A DNA stretch of 9,687 bases from Chloroflexota bacterium (GTDB lineage: Bacteria; Chloroflexota; Anaerolineae; Anaerolineales; Villigracilaceae), in the NCBI GenBank assembly GCA_016191985.1, contig JACPVB010000095.1:1-9687 (forward strand). Direction: 5' to 3'. The notes below the pieces were generated by a model. That model did no database searches and was not told the DNA's origin. It worked only from the letters and a program-made list of their open reading frames with translations. Numbering within the stretch: the stretch's first letter is position 1; the number at the start of each line of letters is the position of its first letter. The position numbers were made by a program, and so were the translations under genes. Positions 1 to 7,399 of this stretch are shown here, in pieces.

Positions 1-855
1 AATGGCTGGGATTCCGAGCTTGCTGTAAAGAATATTGAGGAAACTTTAAAACGCCTCAACATTGACCTGTATACCAACGTTCTTAACTGGGAGGAATTTA
101 AAGATTTACAGTTGGCTTTCCTAAAGGCATCCACTCCTGATTCTGAGATACCAAGCGACCATGCCATTTGGGCGGTGATTGGGAATATGGCTGAGAAGTT
201 GAAAGTTCGATATGTCCTTACTGGCTTTAACGTCCGCACAGAAACGCATCTGCCACGCGCCTGGTCTCAGGGACATTTTGACTGGAAATATATTCAAACT
301 GTACACAAACAGTTCGGTAAAGGTAAATTGAAAACTTTTCCACACCAGGGTCTCCTGGCCTACTACCGCCGTTTGCTCACCTTACGCCGCATAGATATTC
401 TGAATTATCTGGATTACAACAAACAGGAGGCCATGCAACTCTTGGAAAATGAGTTGGGTTGGAAATATTATGGCGGCAAGCATCACGAGTCGATCTATAC
501 GCGTTTTTATCAGGGCTATATCCTGCCGACGAAGTTTGGCTACGACAAACGCCGCTCGCACCTTTCCAGCCAGATATGCTCGGGCGAGTTCACCCGCGAT
601 GAAGCGCTTGCCGAGCTGGATAAGCCAACGTATGCCCCCACCCTGCAAGAGAATGACCGCGAGTATGTTGTTAAAAAACTTGGCCTGGATGATGCTGAAT
701 TTGAAGCGATCATGAAACTTCCACGCAAAAATTTTTGGGATTATCCCTCCTACACGCGCGTCATTGAAGGCCCGCTGTTTGGCGGCATCTATAATGGCTT
801 GCGAAACATGTACCGCGCGATGCAGCAAAAACGAAACCGCGCGCAGGAGTCCTGA
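1..855 (+). CDS. N-acetyl sugar amidotransferase, WbpG/PseA-like, C-terminal part
   Basis: The reading frame is open from the first base of the window to the TGA at 853-855, giving 284 visible residues; the start lies upstream. The protein resembles the N-acetyl sugar amidotransferase family (WbpG/PseA/LegA type), PP-loop ATP-dependent enzymes of the cytoplasm that convert an acetamido group on a nucleotide sugar to an acetamidino group with ammonia from a HisH-like glutaminase. Family-typical stretches are ELAVKNIEETLKRL near visible residue 6, NWEEFKDLQLAFLKAS near 30-45, VLTGFNVRTE near 71-80, YGGKHHESIYTRFYQ near 157-171 and KFGYDKRRSH near 178-187. The N-terminal PP-loop (SGGxDS) should be in the roughly 90 missing residues. 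HisH- and HisF-like partners are not visible downstream and may lie upstream. Family assignment is firm; the exact sugar substrate is unknown. It begins the visible operon, 6 bp before the next gene. Confidence 0.88.
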   Translation, partial: NGWDSELAVKNIEETLKRLNIDLYTNVLNWEEFKDLQLAFLKASTPDSEIPSDHAIWAVIGNMAEKLKVRYVLTGFNVRTETHLPRAWSQGHFDWKYIQTVHKQFGKGKLKTFPHQGLLAYYRRLLTLRRIDILNYLDYNKQEAMQLLENELGWKYYGGKHHESIYTRFYQGYILPTKFGYDKRRSHLSSQICSGEFTRDEALAELDKPTYAPTLQENDREYVVKKLGLDDAEFEAIMKLPRKNFWDYPSYTRVIEGPLFGGIYNGLRNMYRAMQQKRNRAQES

Positions 856-861
856 TTTTTC

Positions 862-1971
862 ATGCGCATTGCCTATGTAAGTTTGCACTGGCCGCGCACG
901 CGTAACAGCGGCGTGGGTAAAAAAATTCAGTCACAGGTGACATCCTGGAACGCAATGGGACACGAAGCCCGCCTGTTCATGCACACCTCAACTTATGAGT
1001 CTCTATCAGATTTGATCGATGCTGATTATTTTTTCTACCCAGCCGCAGGGAAGATAAGAACCGAGATCAATCGTATCGAAGCCATGCGCCGTATGATCTC
1101 TGCCATCCGTGATTTTCGGCCCGATCTAATCTATCTGCGCTACAGCATTTATGTTTATCCTGCCCATCGCCTGATGGATATTGCGCCTGTCATCGAAGAA
1201 ATTAACACGAATGATTTGACACAGCATGAGGGACTTGGCGGAATCTACAGCCTCTATAATCGCCTCACGCGTGGGATATTTCTTCGCCGCATTCGTGGAC
1301 TTGTAGCTGTTTCACGCGAACTGGCAGTTTCCTCCGCCTTTACATCCTACTGCAAGCCCACCCATGTCATTGCCAATGGAGTAAACCTCGCTGGCTTTGA
1401 GCAATTGCCCTTCCCTAAAAATGAAGTCCCGCGGCTTGTGTTCATCGGCAACCCTGGTTATCCCTGGCATGGCGTTGATAAACTGGTAACCCTCGCCAGA
1501 CTCCTGCCTGACATTCGAGTGGATATTATTGGATACGATCAATTACAGGATCTTGAGCCCCTGCCTGAAAATATCTCTTTGCATGGTTATCTCGGAATGG
1601 ACGATTACAAGGCGGTCCTTGCCCAGGCTGATGCTGCGATCAGTTCGATTGCTTTGCATCGCGTCCAATTGGAAGAGGCGTCACCGTTGAAGAGCCGCGA
1701 ATGCCTTGCATTTGGGCTGCCTTTGATCATCGCATATACTGATACAGATTTAAACGAATCCGATTGTGATTTTCTCCTGAAGATCCCAAATCAGGAAGAC
1801 AATGTTCAAACGCACGCTCAAGCGATCCACGATTTTGTATATCAAATTCGCGGGCATCGTGTGTCGCGGGAAATGATATTCAATCTGGATCAAAAGAGGA
1901 AAGAACAAGACCGCATGGAGTTTTTTAACAAAATTTTACATGAGAGTAAAATGCAAGCGGAGCCTTCATGA
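862..1971 (+). CDS. GT4-like glycosyltransferase (GT-B fold)
   Basis: A 369-residue protein of normal size for a GT-B glycosyltransferase. The N-terminal half starts MRIAYVSLHWPRTRNSG, as in acceptor-binding Rossmann domains. The C-terminal half carries the donor-domain marks of family GT4: VAVSREL near 148-154, ANGVNL at 171-176, a strand and loop VFIGNPGYPWHGVDKL near 193-208, and EEASPLKSRECLAFGLP near 271-287, which holds the E-x7-E signature (E272 and E280). No membrane segment is seen, so it probably works at the cytoplasmic membrane face, transferring a sugar from a nucleotide donor to a lipid-linked acceptor. An AGGAG at 845-849 lies 12 bases before the ATG, a rather long spacing. The stop overlaps the next start as ATGA (1968-1971), which suggests translational coupling. 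The donor sugar cannot be predicted. Confidence 0.85.
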   Translation: MRIAYVSLHWPRTRNSGVGKKIQSQVTSWNAMGHEARLFMHTSTYESLSDLIDADYFFYPAAGKIRTEINRIEAMRRMISAIRDFRPDLIYLRYSIYVYPAHRLMDIAPVIEEINTNDLTQHEGLGGIYSLYNRLTRGIFLRRIRGLVAVSRELAVSSAFTSYCKPTHVIANGVNLAGFEQLPFPKNEVPRLVFIGNPGYPWHGVDKLVTLARLLPDIRVDIIGYDQLQDLEPLPENISLHGYLGMDDYKAVLAQADAAISSIALHRVQLEEASPLKSRECLAFGLPLIIAYTDTDLNESDCDFLLKIPNQEDNVQTHAQAIHDFVYQIRGHRVSREMIFNLDQKRKEQDRMEFFNKILHESKMQAEPS

Positions 1972-4040
1972 AAAAGAATCTGTATCCATTCATCCTCTGG
2001 CTGGCCGTTGCTTATGTAGCCATTCGTTCTGTCCTTGCTTTTCAAAAAATTGCATGGGGAACGGGTGTCTGGTATGGAGAATATTCGCTGAAGTGGGGAG
2101 TTTTATATTTTCTCTTTTTCATTGTTTGCGCGTTTATGGTCGTTGCGGTATGGCTTCTGTTGTGGCGAAGGGACAATATTAACGCCCTTCTCGAAAAACT
2201 AATCGCCATTCGCGAGCGCCTGGGAATTGCACGCTGGCTTTTTGTAGTGCCCATCTTTTTTGCTCCCGTCTGGTTTTTTCAATACACTCCCTGGGGCGTG
2301 GTGTTTAGTGATGTGTACATCCGTTTATTGACCTGGGTCTTTGTGGCAGCTTTTCTTTCCTTTTTGGCCGCAAGCGGTAATGTCGTTTCAGGCTGGAAGG
2401 AATTCCTTATCGTTATTCTTTTAACTTCGGCGGAATTTGTGATTGCTGTCCCATTCATGAATGTGACAGATTATCCATTTTCGCTGGGTTGGTCCGAGGG
2501 TAATCGAATGTGGGACTACTCGATTCTCTTTGGAAGGGATTTGTACGATTACCCCGCAGACGGGGAGATTTTTGTGCTTTTGGATGTGGGAAGGCAATTC
2601 GTTGGCGGCCTCCCGTTTATCTTCCCTGGCATCACCATAAAAATGGAGCGTTTCTGGGTTGCCTTAACCGTCATCATTCCATACCTGCTGCTGGGGCTGG
2701 CTGCCTTTCGTTCTGTTCGTCCAAATGTCAAAGCATGGTTATTGGGAGCAGCCTGGGTATTGATCTTTCTCAAGCAAGGGCCCATTCATCCACCTTTAAT
2801 TCTGAGTGCCGCAGTAGTTGCCCTGTTATGGAAGCGTCCGCTCTGGCTTGCAATTCCTTTAATAGCATTCACGGCTTATCTCACTGAGGAAAGCCGCTTC
2901 ACATGGGTTTTTGCACCGGGCTTGTGGATTGCAATGTTGGAGATGGCAGGCGCCAGCTTGTTGAATGGCAAGCTAAGCCGTGAAACGTGGGTTCGTACGA
3001 TCTCCCTGGGGTTGGCTGGTTTTGTTGGCGGACAATTTGGTCAACAGATCGCCGGGCTTTTTGCGGGTACTGCCATTGGGGCGGCTACTTCCGTAGACCA
3101 GGTGGTGACGATGGTTTCAACTCCCACGGAACCGCTGTTGTGGTATCGCCTTCTGCCAAATGCAACCTATGGTGTGGGCATTATCGTTGGCTTATTGATC
3201 GCAACCCTGCCATTGATCGCTTTGTTGATATATCTGATTGTTTCCAAAAAATGGCAGCCGAATCCGTGGCAGAAGCTGTCCATGCTTGGCCCGCTGAGCG
3301 CCTTCCTCGTTGTCGGTTTCATTGTCAGTACAAAAATAGGCGGCGGCGGTGACCTGCATAACATGGATATGTTTTTGATCACGCTGGTCTTTGTCACAAT
3401 ACTTGCCTGGCGGGATTCGGGAAGTGGATTGTTTTCGGATGTGAATGTGCTGCCAACTTGGGTAAAGATTACCTTTATCTTGCTTTTTGCATTACCTGGC
3501 TTTCATTCATTAACGGAGATGCGAGGCTTCGATTTCGGCGAGGATGCAAAATGGTTAATGACCCTTACAGATGTAACTGACGAAAAATTCCTGGCTATGT
3601 ATCCATCCAGTGAGGCCGCGAATCATTCCCTGGATGTCATTCGACAGGAAGTTGAACGTGTGCGTTCACAGAACGGCGATGTGCTGTTTTTAGACCAACG
3701 TCAGTTGCTTACCTTTGGCTACGTTTCAAATGTCCCATTGATTCCTGAATATGAAAAGAAAATCCTCATGACGCAGGCATTAAGTTCGGACCACGCATAC
3801 TTCGAGAATTTTTATACCGACCTTAAGAACCACCGCTTTGAATTGATCGTTTCCGAGCCGCTGCGTACTCCTGTCAAAGATAGTTCCTTTGAGTTCGGCG
3901 AGGAGAATAATGCCTGGGTAACGTGGGTATCCAACCCCGTATTATGCTACTATGAGCCGATTGAAATTCTCAAGGAAGTGAATGTGCATCTGCTGGTTCC
4001 AAAATCTGAACCGGTGGATTGCTCTGCTTTTCTGCCATAA
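1968..4040 (+). CDS. Large multi-spanning membrane protein, probable GT-C superfamily glycosyltransferase
   Basis: A 690-residue protein with roughly a dozen hydrophobic segments between residues 5 and 510, then a soluble C-terminal tail of about 180 residues (510-690). I do not recognise a named family. GT-C features can be argued. A loop after an early helix has GWSEGNRMWDYS near 174-185 followed by FGRDLYDYP near 188-196, with acidic residues where GT-C enzymes keep their catalytic Asp/Glu. A late loop, KIGGGGDLHNMDMF near 456-469, resembles the Gly-rich loop before a helix seen in many polymer or GT-C type proteins. The tail has VLFLDQRQLLTFGYV near 572-586, as in the extracytoplasmic domains of such proteins. 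GGAG at 1959-1962 is 5 bases before the ATG, and the start overlaps the upstream stop. Alternatives are a flippase- or polymerase-type (Wzy-like) protein. Membrane location is secure, enzymatic role is inferred. Confidence 0.7.
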   Translation: MKKNLYPFILWLAVAYVAIRSVLAFQKIAWGTGVWYGEYSLKWGVLYFLFFIVCAFMVVAVWLLLWRRDNINALLEKLIAIRERLGIARWLFVVPIFFAPVWFFQYTPWGVVFSDVYIRLLTWVFVAAFLSFLAASGNVVSGWKEFLIVILLTSAEFVIAVPFMNVTDYPFSLGWSEGNRMWDYSILFGRDLYDYPADGEIFVLLDVGRQFVGGLPFIFPGITIKMERFWVALTVIIPYLLLGLAAFRSVRPNVKAWLLGAAWVLIFLKQGPIHPPLILSAAVVALLWKRPLWLAIPLIAFTAYLTEESRFTWVFAPGLWIAMLEMAGASLLNGKLSRETWVRTISLGLAGFVGGQFGQQIAGLFAGTAIGAATSVDQVVTMVSTPTEPLLWYRLLPNATYGVGIIVGLLIATLPLIALLIYLIVSKKWQPNPWQKLSMLGPLSAFLVVGFIVSTKIGGGGDLHNMDMFLITLVFVTILAWRDSGSGLFSDVNVLPTWVKITFILLFALPGFHSLTEMRGFDFGEDAKWLMTLTDVTDEKFLAMYPSSEAANHSLDVIRQEVERVRSQNGDVLFLDQRQLLTFGYVSNVPLIPEYEKKILMTQALSSDHAYFENFYTDLKNHRFELIVSEPLRTPVKDSSFEFGEENNAWVTWVSNPVLCYYEPIEILKEVNVHLLVPKSEPVDCSAFLP

Positions 4041-4044
4041 AGGA
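4039..4044 (+). promoter_or_regulatory. Ribosome binding site for the GTG-started methyltransferase
   Basis: AAAGGA overlaps the last two bases of the upstream TAA stop and lies 5 bases before GTG at 4050. It supports the GTG start over the next in-frame ATG near 4092, which would remove a conserved-looking basic amphipathic N terminus. The overlap implies that translation of this gene follows termination of the upstream membrane protein. Confidence 0.65.
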
Positions 4045-4049
4045 AATTT

Positions 4050-4871
4050 GTGAATATCCGATATCTTCTACTGCGACTCATACGTCACTTCATGCCGGAA
4101 GGTGTGGCCCGCTTCCTGCTTAAGCGACGGTGGATCATACAGCCCGGGCTGGAGTCTACCGATCCATTTTCGGCGGTGGAGCGGTATGTGGAGACTCTTT
4201 CCGCACAGGGTGTTTCTATTCAAGGCAAACGTGTGCTTGTCTTTGGCTATGGCGGACGCTTCGCTGTGGGCGTGGACTTGTTGAAGCGCGGTGCGGCGCA
4301 TGTGGTGTTATGTGATCATTTTGTTTTGCTGGACGATGAACGGAATCGGGAATTGTTGTCAGCATATGGGAATTATCTGAAACTCGAGCAGGCTGAGGTT
4401 AGTCCTCGAGGCGAGTTCATCACACTGCTGCATGGGGATATCCGCGAGGACTCGATCCAAAAACAAATCTCGCAGGTGGATGTCATCCTGAGCACTTCGG
4501 TGTTTGAACATCTGGACGATGTGGCGGGGATCACGCAGGCGCTGGCAAAGTTGACCGCGCCGCAGGGCGTGCATTTGCATTTTGTGGATTTACGCGACCA
4601 TTTTTTCAAGTACCCGTTTGAGATGCTTAAATATTCCGAACAGGTGTGGAAAAATTTTTTGAACCCAAGCAGCAATTTGAATCGTTTTCGGTTGGATGAT
4701 TATCGGCGCGTGTTCGATGCGAATTTTAAAAAAGTGGAATTCACCGTGCTGGAGCAGTTGACCGATGAATTCCGCAAGGCAAAGAAGCAAATACGCCCCG
4801 AATTCAAAACAGGGGACGAGGCCGTGGATGCGGTGACGCTGATCCACGTGATTGCCAACGGGCCAAAATAA
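4050..4871 (+). CDS. Class I SAM-dependent methyltransferase
   Basis: A 273-residue soluble protein with GTG start. The Rossmann core begins near residue 61: RVLVFGYGGRFAVGVDLLKRG (split here as motif I at 61-80), then VVLCDHF near 85-91 as the strand that would hold the ribose-binding Asp, GDIRED near 129-134, and VILSTSVFEHLDD near 145-157 as the post-I motif common in glycan and lipid methyltransferases. Motif I is atypical: it reads VFGYGG, without the usual acidic residue before the first Gly. The N-terminal 60 residues are basic and contain an amphipathic stretch (YLLLRLIRHFMPEG), which could lie on the membrane. It sits between two membrane glycosyltransferases, 9 bp after one and 14 bp before the other, so methylation of a lipid-linked or nascent glycan is a reasonable inference. 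The acceptor atom (O, N or C) cannot be told. Confidence 0.78.
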   Translation: MNIRYLLLRLIRHFMPEGVARFLLKRRWIIQPGLESTDPFSAVERYVETLSAQGVSIQGKRVLVFGYGGRFAVGVDLLKRGAAHVVLCDHFVLLDDERNRELLSAYGNYLKLEQAEVSPRGEFITLLHGDIREDSIQKQISQVDVILSTSVFEHLDDVAGITQALAKLTAPQGVHLHFVDLRDHFFKYPFEMLKYSEQVWKNFLNPSSNLNRFRLDDYRRVFDANFKKVEFTVLEQLTDEFRKAKKQIRPEFKTGDEAVDAVTLIHVIANGPK

Positions 4872-4885
4872 TGCGGAGATTTTGA

Positions 4886-6529
4886 ATGCAAAACAAATTG
4901 AATTCGTTTTTCTCGCGGTATGAATTTCTGATACCGCTTTTTATTTTTCTGGGATTCCTTGCAGCCTCCCTGCCGGGCATCAGTTGGGGCGCGCCTGCGT
5001 TGTGGAACCCGGATGAGTTGGTCTGGCGCGTGGATCAGGCATTGGGCGGTTACATGGTTTTCGATGAGACCGAGCCTGATTTCAATTACCCGTCCCTGCC
5101 GAAGTATGTGATGTATGTCATCGGGTCGTTGACCTATGGCACGGGAAATTCATCGTTTGCTTTTATTGTGGCGGCGCGTTCGTTCTCGGCATTGTTGGGC
5201 GCGCTGAGCGGGGTGTTGATCTATTATCTGGCGCGCATGATCGGCGCGAACAAGCGCATCTCTGCACTGGCTGGTTTGCTTTACATTGCCAGCGGTGTGG
5301 CGGCGGCGAACGGACGCTTTGCCCATAACGATCTTTATTTGCAATTGTTTTCCATTCTGTGTGTGTATTTTTTAGTCAAGTATCAATTCAGTGGTTCCAA
5401 ATTTTGGTTGTACGCCTCCTTCTTTTCGGTGGGGCTGGCGGCTTCGAGCAAATACACGGGTGGGAGTCTGATTCTTTTGCCTGTGGCGGTGTTCCTGTTT
5501 GTAAACTGGGCGGAGATTCGGACGCGTTGGCTTTCCATGTTTGGGAGCTTGGCGCTCGGCGGTATAATTTCATGTTTGGGGTATGGGCTTGGCACACCCA
5601 AAGCCCTGTTTGCCCCCGTGTATTATTTTACGAATATGATTCCCTCGCTGCGGAATTATCCGCAGTACGGGTTTAACTCCGGTACGCCGATTGGGTTGTT
5701 CGGTCAATGGGAGGTGTTTGAGAGCGCGGTTGGGACTTTCGCGTATTACCTGTTTATCCTAGCTTTCCTTTGGTTTGCGGCGCGGCTTGTCCTTTGGAAA
5801 ATAGGGAAGACTTCTTTTGAAAACAGACAAGCGCAGGCGGTGGGGATTTTTATGGCTGCGGTGTTGATCTTCGACCTGCCGTTCATGGTATCCATCAATT
5901 ACATCGAGCGATATTTCATTCCCTTCGTGCCGTTTCTGGCGATCCTTGGCGCGTTATTTATAGATGAAATTCTGCGCCTCGCTTCAAGCCGGAAGCTGGT
6001 CACTGTCCATTGGGCTGTTCTTGCGCTGTTGGTTTTTGGCCTGGCTTATTCAGGGTTGCACCTGGTGAGCATTGCCCTCTTGTTCATGAACGATGCGCGC
6101 ATCCCTGCGGGAGAATATATTGCATCTCTGCGCGGATTTGAAAAGAGCCTGGAGTACACCTTGTACCCGCCCATGATAAACAAAAGGCAGTTCGAGCGAG
6201 CGCACAATTACCCGATCTATTTTGTGAAATACGCGGCGGACGTTGTGCCCACAGGCGGACGCTACGAATACAACCAGGGCGAGCAGGGATTGCTGGCGCG
6301 CGACACCGATTATTTCGTGATCGATAGTTACACCTATGACCGTTTGTATACGAATTCGGTCTGCGAAACCAACCCTGTGGAATGTGATTTCTTCAAAAGC
6401 CTGCTGGCGGGTGAAATTACCTCCTATCGTTTGATTAAGGAATTTGCTTATAGTTTGCCGCCTTATTTGCCGCACGTTTCCATTTCTGCGGTCAACCCTG
6501 ATGTGCGGATTTATGAGAGGGTGCGGTAG
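4886..6529 (+). CDS. GT39/PMT-like membrane glycosyltransferase (ArnT-type)
   Basis: A 547-residue membrane protein with about ten to eleven hydrophobic segments up to residue 400 and a soluble C-terminal domain. It matches the dolichyl- or undecaprenyl-phosphate-sugar dependent GT39/GT83 group. After the first helix, WNPDELVW (40-47) holds the catalytic-type Asp-Glu, followed by FNYPSLPKY (66-74). Further marks are ANGRFAHND (141-149), SSKYTG (187-192) and ERYFIPFVPFLAILGA (341-356), all typical of these enzymes. The C-terminal domain contains a Cys pair (C493 and C500) that could form a disulfide outside the membrane. Such proteins move a sugar from a polyprenyl-phosphate donor onto an acceptor on the outer face. 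GGAG at 4875-4878 lies 7 bases before the ATG. It is the last plus-strand gene of the run and ends 74 bp before the convergent gene. The family is clear, the sugar and acceptor unknown. Confidence 0.85.
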   Translation: MQNKLNSFFSRYEFLIPLFIFLGFLAASLPGISWGAPALWNPDELVWRVDQALGGYMVFDETEPDFNYPSLPKYVMYVIGSLTYGTGNSSFAFIVAARSFSALLGALSGVLIYYLARMIGANKRISALAGLLYIASGVAAANGRFAHNDLYLQLFSILCVYFLVKYQFSGSKFWLYASFFSVGLAASSKYTGGSLILLPVAVFLFVNWAEIRTRWLSMFGSLALGGIISCLGYGLGTPKALFAPVYYFTNMIPSLRNYPQYGFNSGTPIGLFGQWEVFESAVGTFAYYLFILAFLWFAARLVLWKIGKTSFENRQAQAVGIFMAAVLIFDLPFMVSINYIERYFIPFVPFLAILGALFIDEILRLASSRKLVTVHWAVLALLVFGLAYSGLHLVSIALLFMNDARIPAGEYIASLRGFEKSLEYTLYPPMINKRQFERAHNYPIYFVKYAADVVPTGGRYEYNQGEQGLLARDTDYFVIDSYTYDRLYTNSVCETNPVECDFFKSLLAGEITSYRLIKEFAYSLPPYLPHVSISAVNPDVRIYERVR

Positions 6530-6544
6530 TAAATATGCTCAAGC

Positions 6545-6593
6545 CGCCGTCCCCGGCGGAAGGGTTCCTCAAAAAACGCCGCTGGGGACGGCG
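6545..6593. terminator. GC-rich hairpin between convergent genes, possible bidirectional terminator
   Basis: CGCCGTCCCC at 6545-6554 pairs perfectly with GGGGACGGCG at 6584-6593. The stem continues with GGCG (6555-6558) against CGCC (6577-6580) after a 3-base bulge (6581-6583), leaving an 18-base loop. It sits in the 73-bp gap where the plus-strand operon and the minus-strand methyltransferase converge, so a two-way transcription stop is the natural reading. No T-run follows on either side; the only A-run is inside the loop. It is therefore not a classical intrinsic terminator and may instead be a REP-like palindrome. Confidence 0.5.
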
Positions 6594-6602
6594 CAGGGAG
6601 CA

Positions 6603-7247
6603 TTACTTGATAAAATTCCCAACCGTGTACACCGTGCCTGCAATGGGCGGTGTACTTTTCATTTCAACGACTTTTCCCTTTGAAAAAACCTTGTAAGCCG
6701 CCGCCGCGATTTCCTTTTCGGTGGAAAAATGCTCGTCGCGGATGTCGTGCCCCAACATGCGGAACATGAAGACCATGAACGGCTTTTCGACGGGAGTCCC
6801 GTAGACCATTTGCCCGCCGGGCTTGAGGACCCGCTTCACCTCCGCGAAGGCCCGCTCCAGCTCGAGCGGCTTGAGGTGTTCCAATATGCTGACCATTAAA
6901 ACCGTATCGAAGGAATTGTCCTCGTAGTGGGGCATGTGCAATACATCCCCCTTTTTCAGAAAAAGCGAGATACCCATCGGCTCAAAAACGGATTTAACAG
7001 CTTGGATATCGGCGGTCAGGTCAATGCCGTGGATTTCCTTATAGGCGTCGTGTAAGTTGGGGAAGGCGAGTCCCGTCCCGAACCCGACCTCGAGTACACG
7101 CTCACCGCCCGTGCATTCGCCCAGGGCCAGTTCCACCCGGCGGCGGTACATCGTGCCGAAAATGGGCCAGTAATAATATTTGATCGGGTCGAGATTATTG
7201 ACGCCTTTGTATTGGTCAACCGGTAAAAGTTTTAATTTTGGGGGCAT
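6603..7247 (-). CDS. Class I SAM-dependent methyltransferase (Methyltransf_11/25 type)
   Basis: A 214-residue soluble protein with all standard motifs: VLEVGFGTGL (51-60, motif I), GIDLTADI (74-81, acidic ribose-binding residue), GDVLHMPHYEDNSFD near 100-114, VLMVSILEHL near 116-125, and VKRVLKPGGQMVYG near 137-150. This is the pattern of small-molecule and lipid/quinone-type methyltransferases, and it also occurs widely in glycan clusters. The N terminus is short and rich in aromatics (YYYWPIFG, 24-31), similar to phosphatidylethanolamine or sugar-lipid methyltransferases, so a membrane lipid substrate is an alternative. The ATG has no clear Shine-Dalgarno sequence upstream. It could be transcribed from the fusion gene upstream on the same strand across 152 bp, or from a promoter in that gap. 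Its 3' end faces the plus-strand operon. Confidence 0.82.
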   Translation of the reverse strand: MPPKLKLLPVDQYKGVNNLDPIKYYYWPIFGTMYRRRVELALGECTGGERVLEVGFGTGLAFPNLHDAYKEIHGIDLTADIQAVKSVFEPMGISLFLKKGDVLHMPHYEDNSFDTVLMVSILEHLKPLELERAFAEVKRVLKPGGQMVYGTPVEKPFMVFMFRMLGHDIRDEHFSTEKEIAAAAYKVFSKGKVVEMKSTPPIAGTVYTVGNFIK

Positions 7248-7268
7248 AAGATTTTTTCAAAAGGGAGT

Positions 7269-7285
7269 ATTACGGATCACGTAAT
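7269..7285. repeat. Short palindrome ATTACG-GATCA-CGTAAT
   Basis: A perfect 6-bp inverted repeat (ATTACG at 7269-7274, CGTAAT at 7280-7285) around a 5-base centre, followed directly by TTCGTAA, which repeats part of the arm. It lies 22 bp upstream of the minus-strand methyltransferase start. It could be an operator for that gene or part of the larger repeat-rich intergenic element beside it. The sequence cannot distinguish these. Confidence 0.4.
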
Positions 7286-7319
7286 TCGTAACTTTGTTAC
7301 TCACTTTACGCGCCTAATC

Positions 7320-7394
7320 ATGTCACCCTGAGCCGATAGGCGAAGGGTCTCTACGATTGTCGTAGAGGTTCTTCGTTATCGCTCAGAATGACAT
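7320..7394. repeat. 75-bp imperfect palindromic repeat, likely dispersed element
   Basis: The left arm starts ATGTCACCCTGAGCCGATA and the right arm ends TATCGCTCAGAATGACAT. The arms pair over nearly their full length with a few mismatches and single-base insertions. The centre is a perfect 8-bp stem, CTCTACGA (7349-7356) and TCGTAGAG (7360-7367), with a TTG loop. The outer and inner words (TGTCA, CTGAGC, CGAAG) match a type of intergenic palindrome found in many copies in several bacterial phyla, including Chloroflexota; that match is from memory. It lies in the gap between two same-strand genes and ends 6 bp from the stop codon of the fusion gene, so its transcript would fold into a long hairpin just after that stop. 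It may therefore also attenuate transcription or protect the mRNA 3' end. Confidence 0.75.
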
Positions 7395-7399
7395 AGCGT

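Noticed and set aside
382..888. Long open frame on the minus strand (168 codons)
   Set aside because: It lies antisense to the amidotransferase, shows no recognisable domain and has a composition expected from a shadow frame.
7320..7394. CRISPR repeat or tRNA-like structure
   Set aside because: There is one palindrome only, no spaced direct repeats, and no cloverleaf or anticodon arm.
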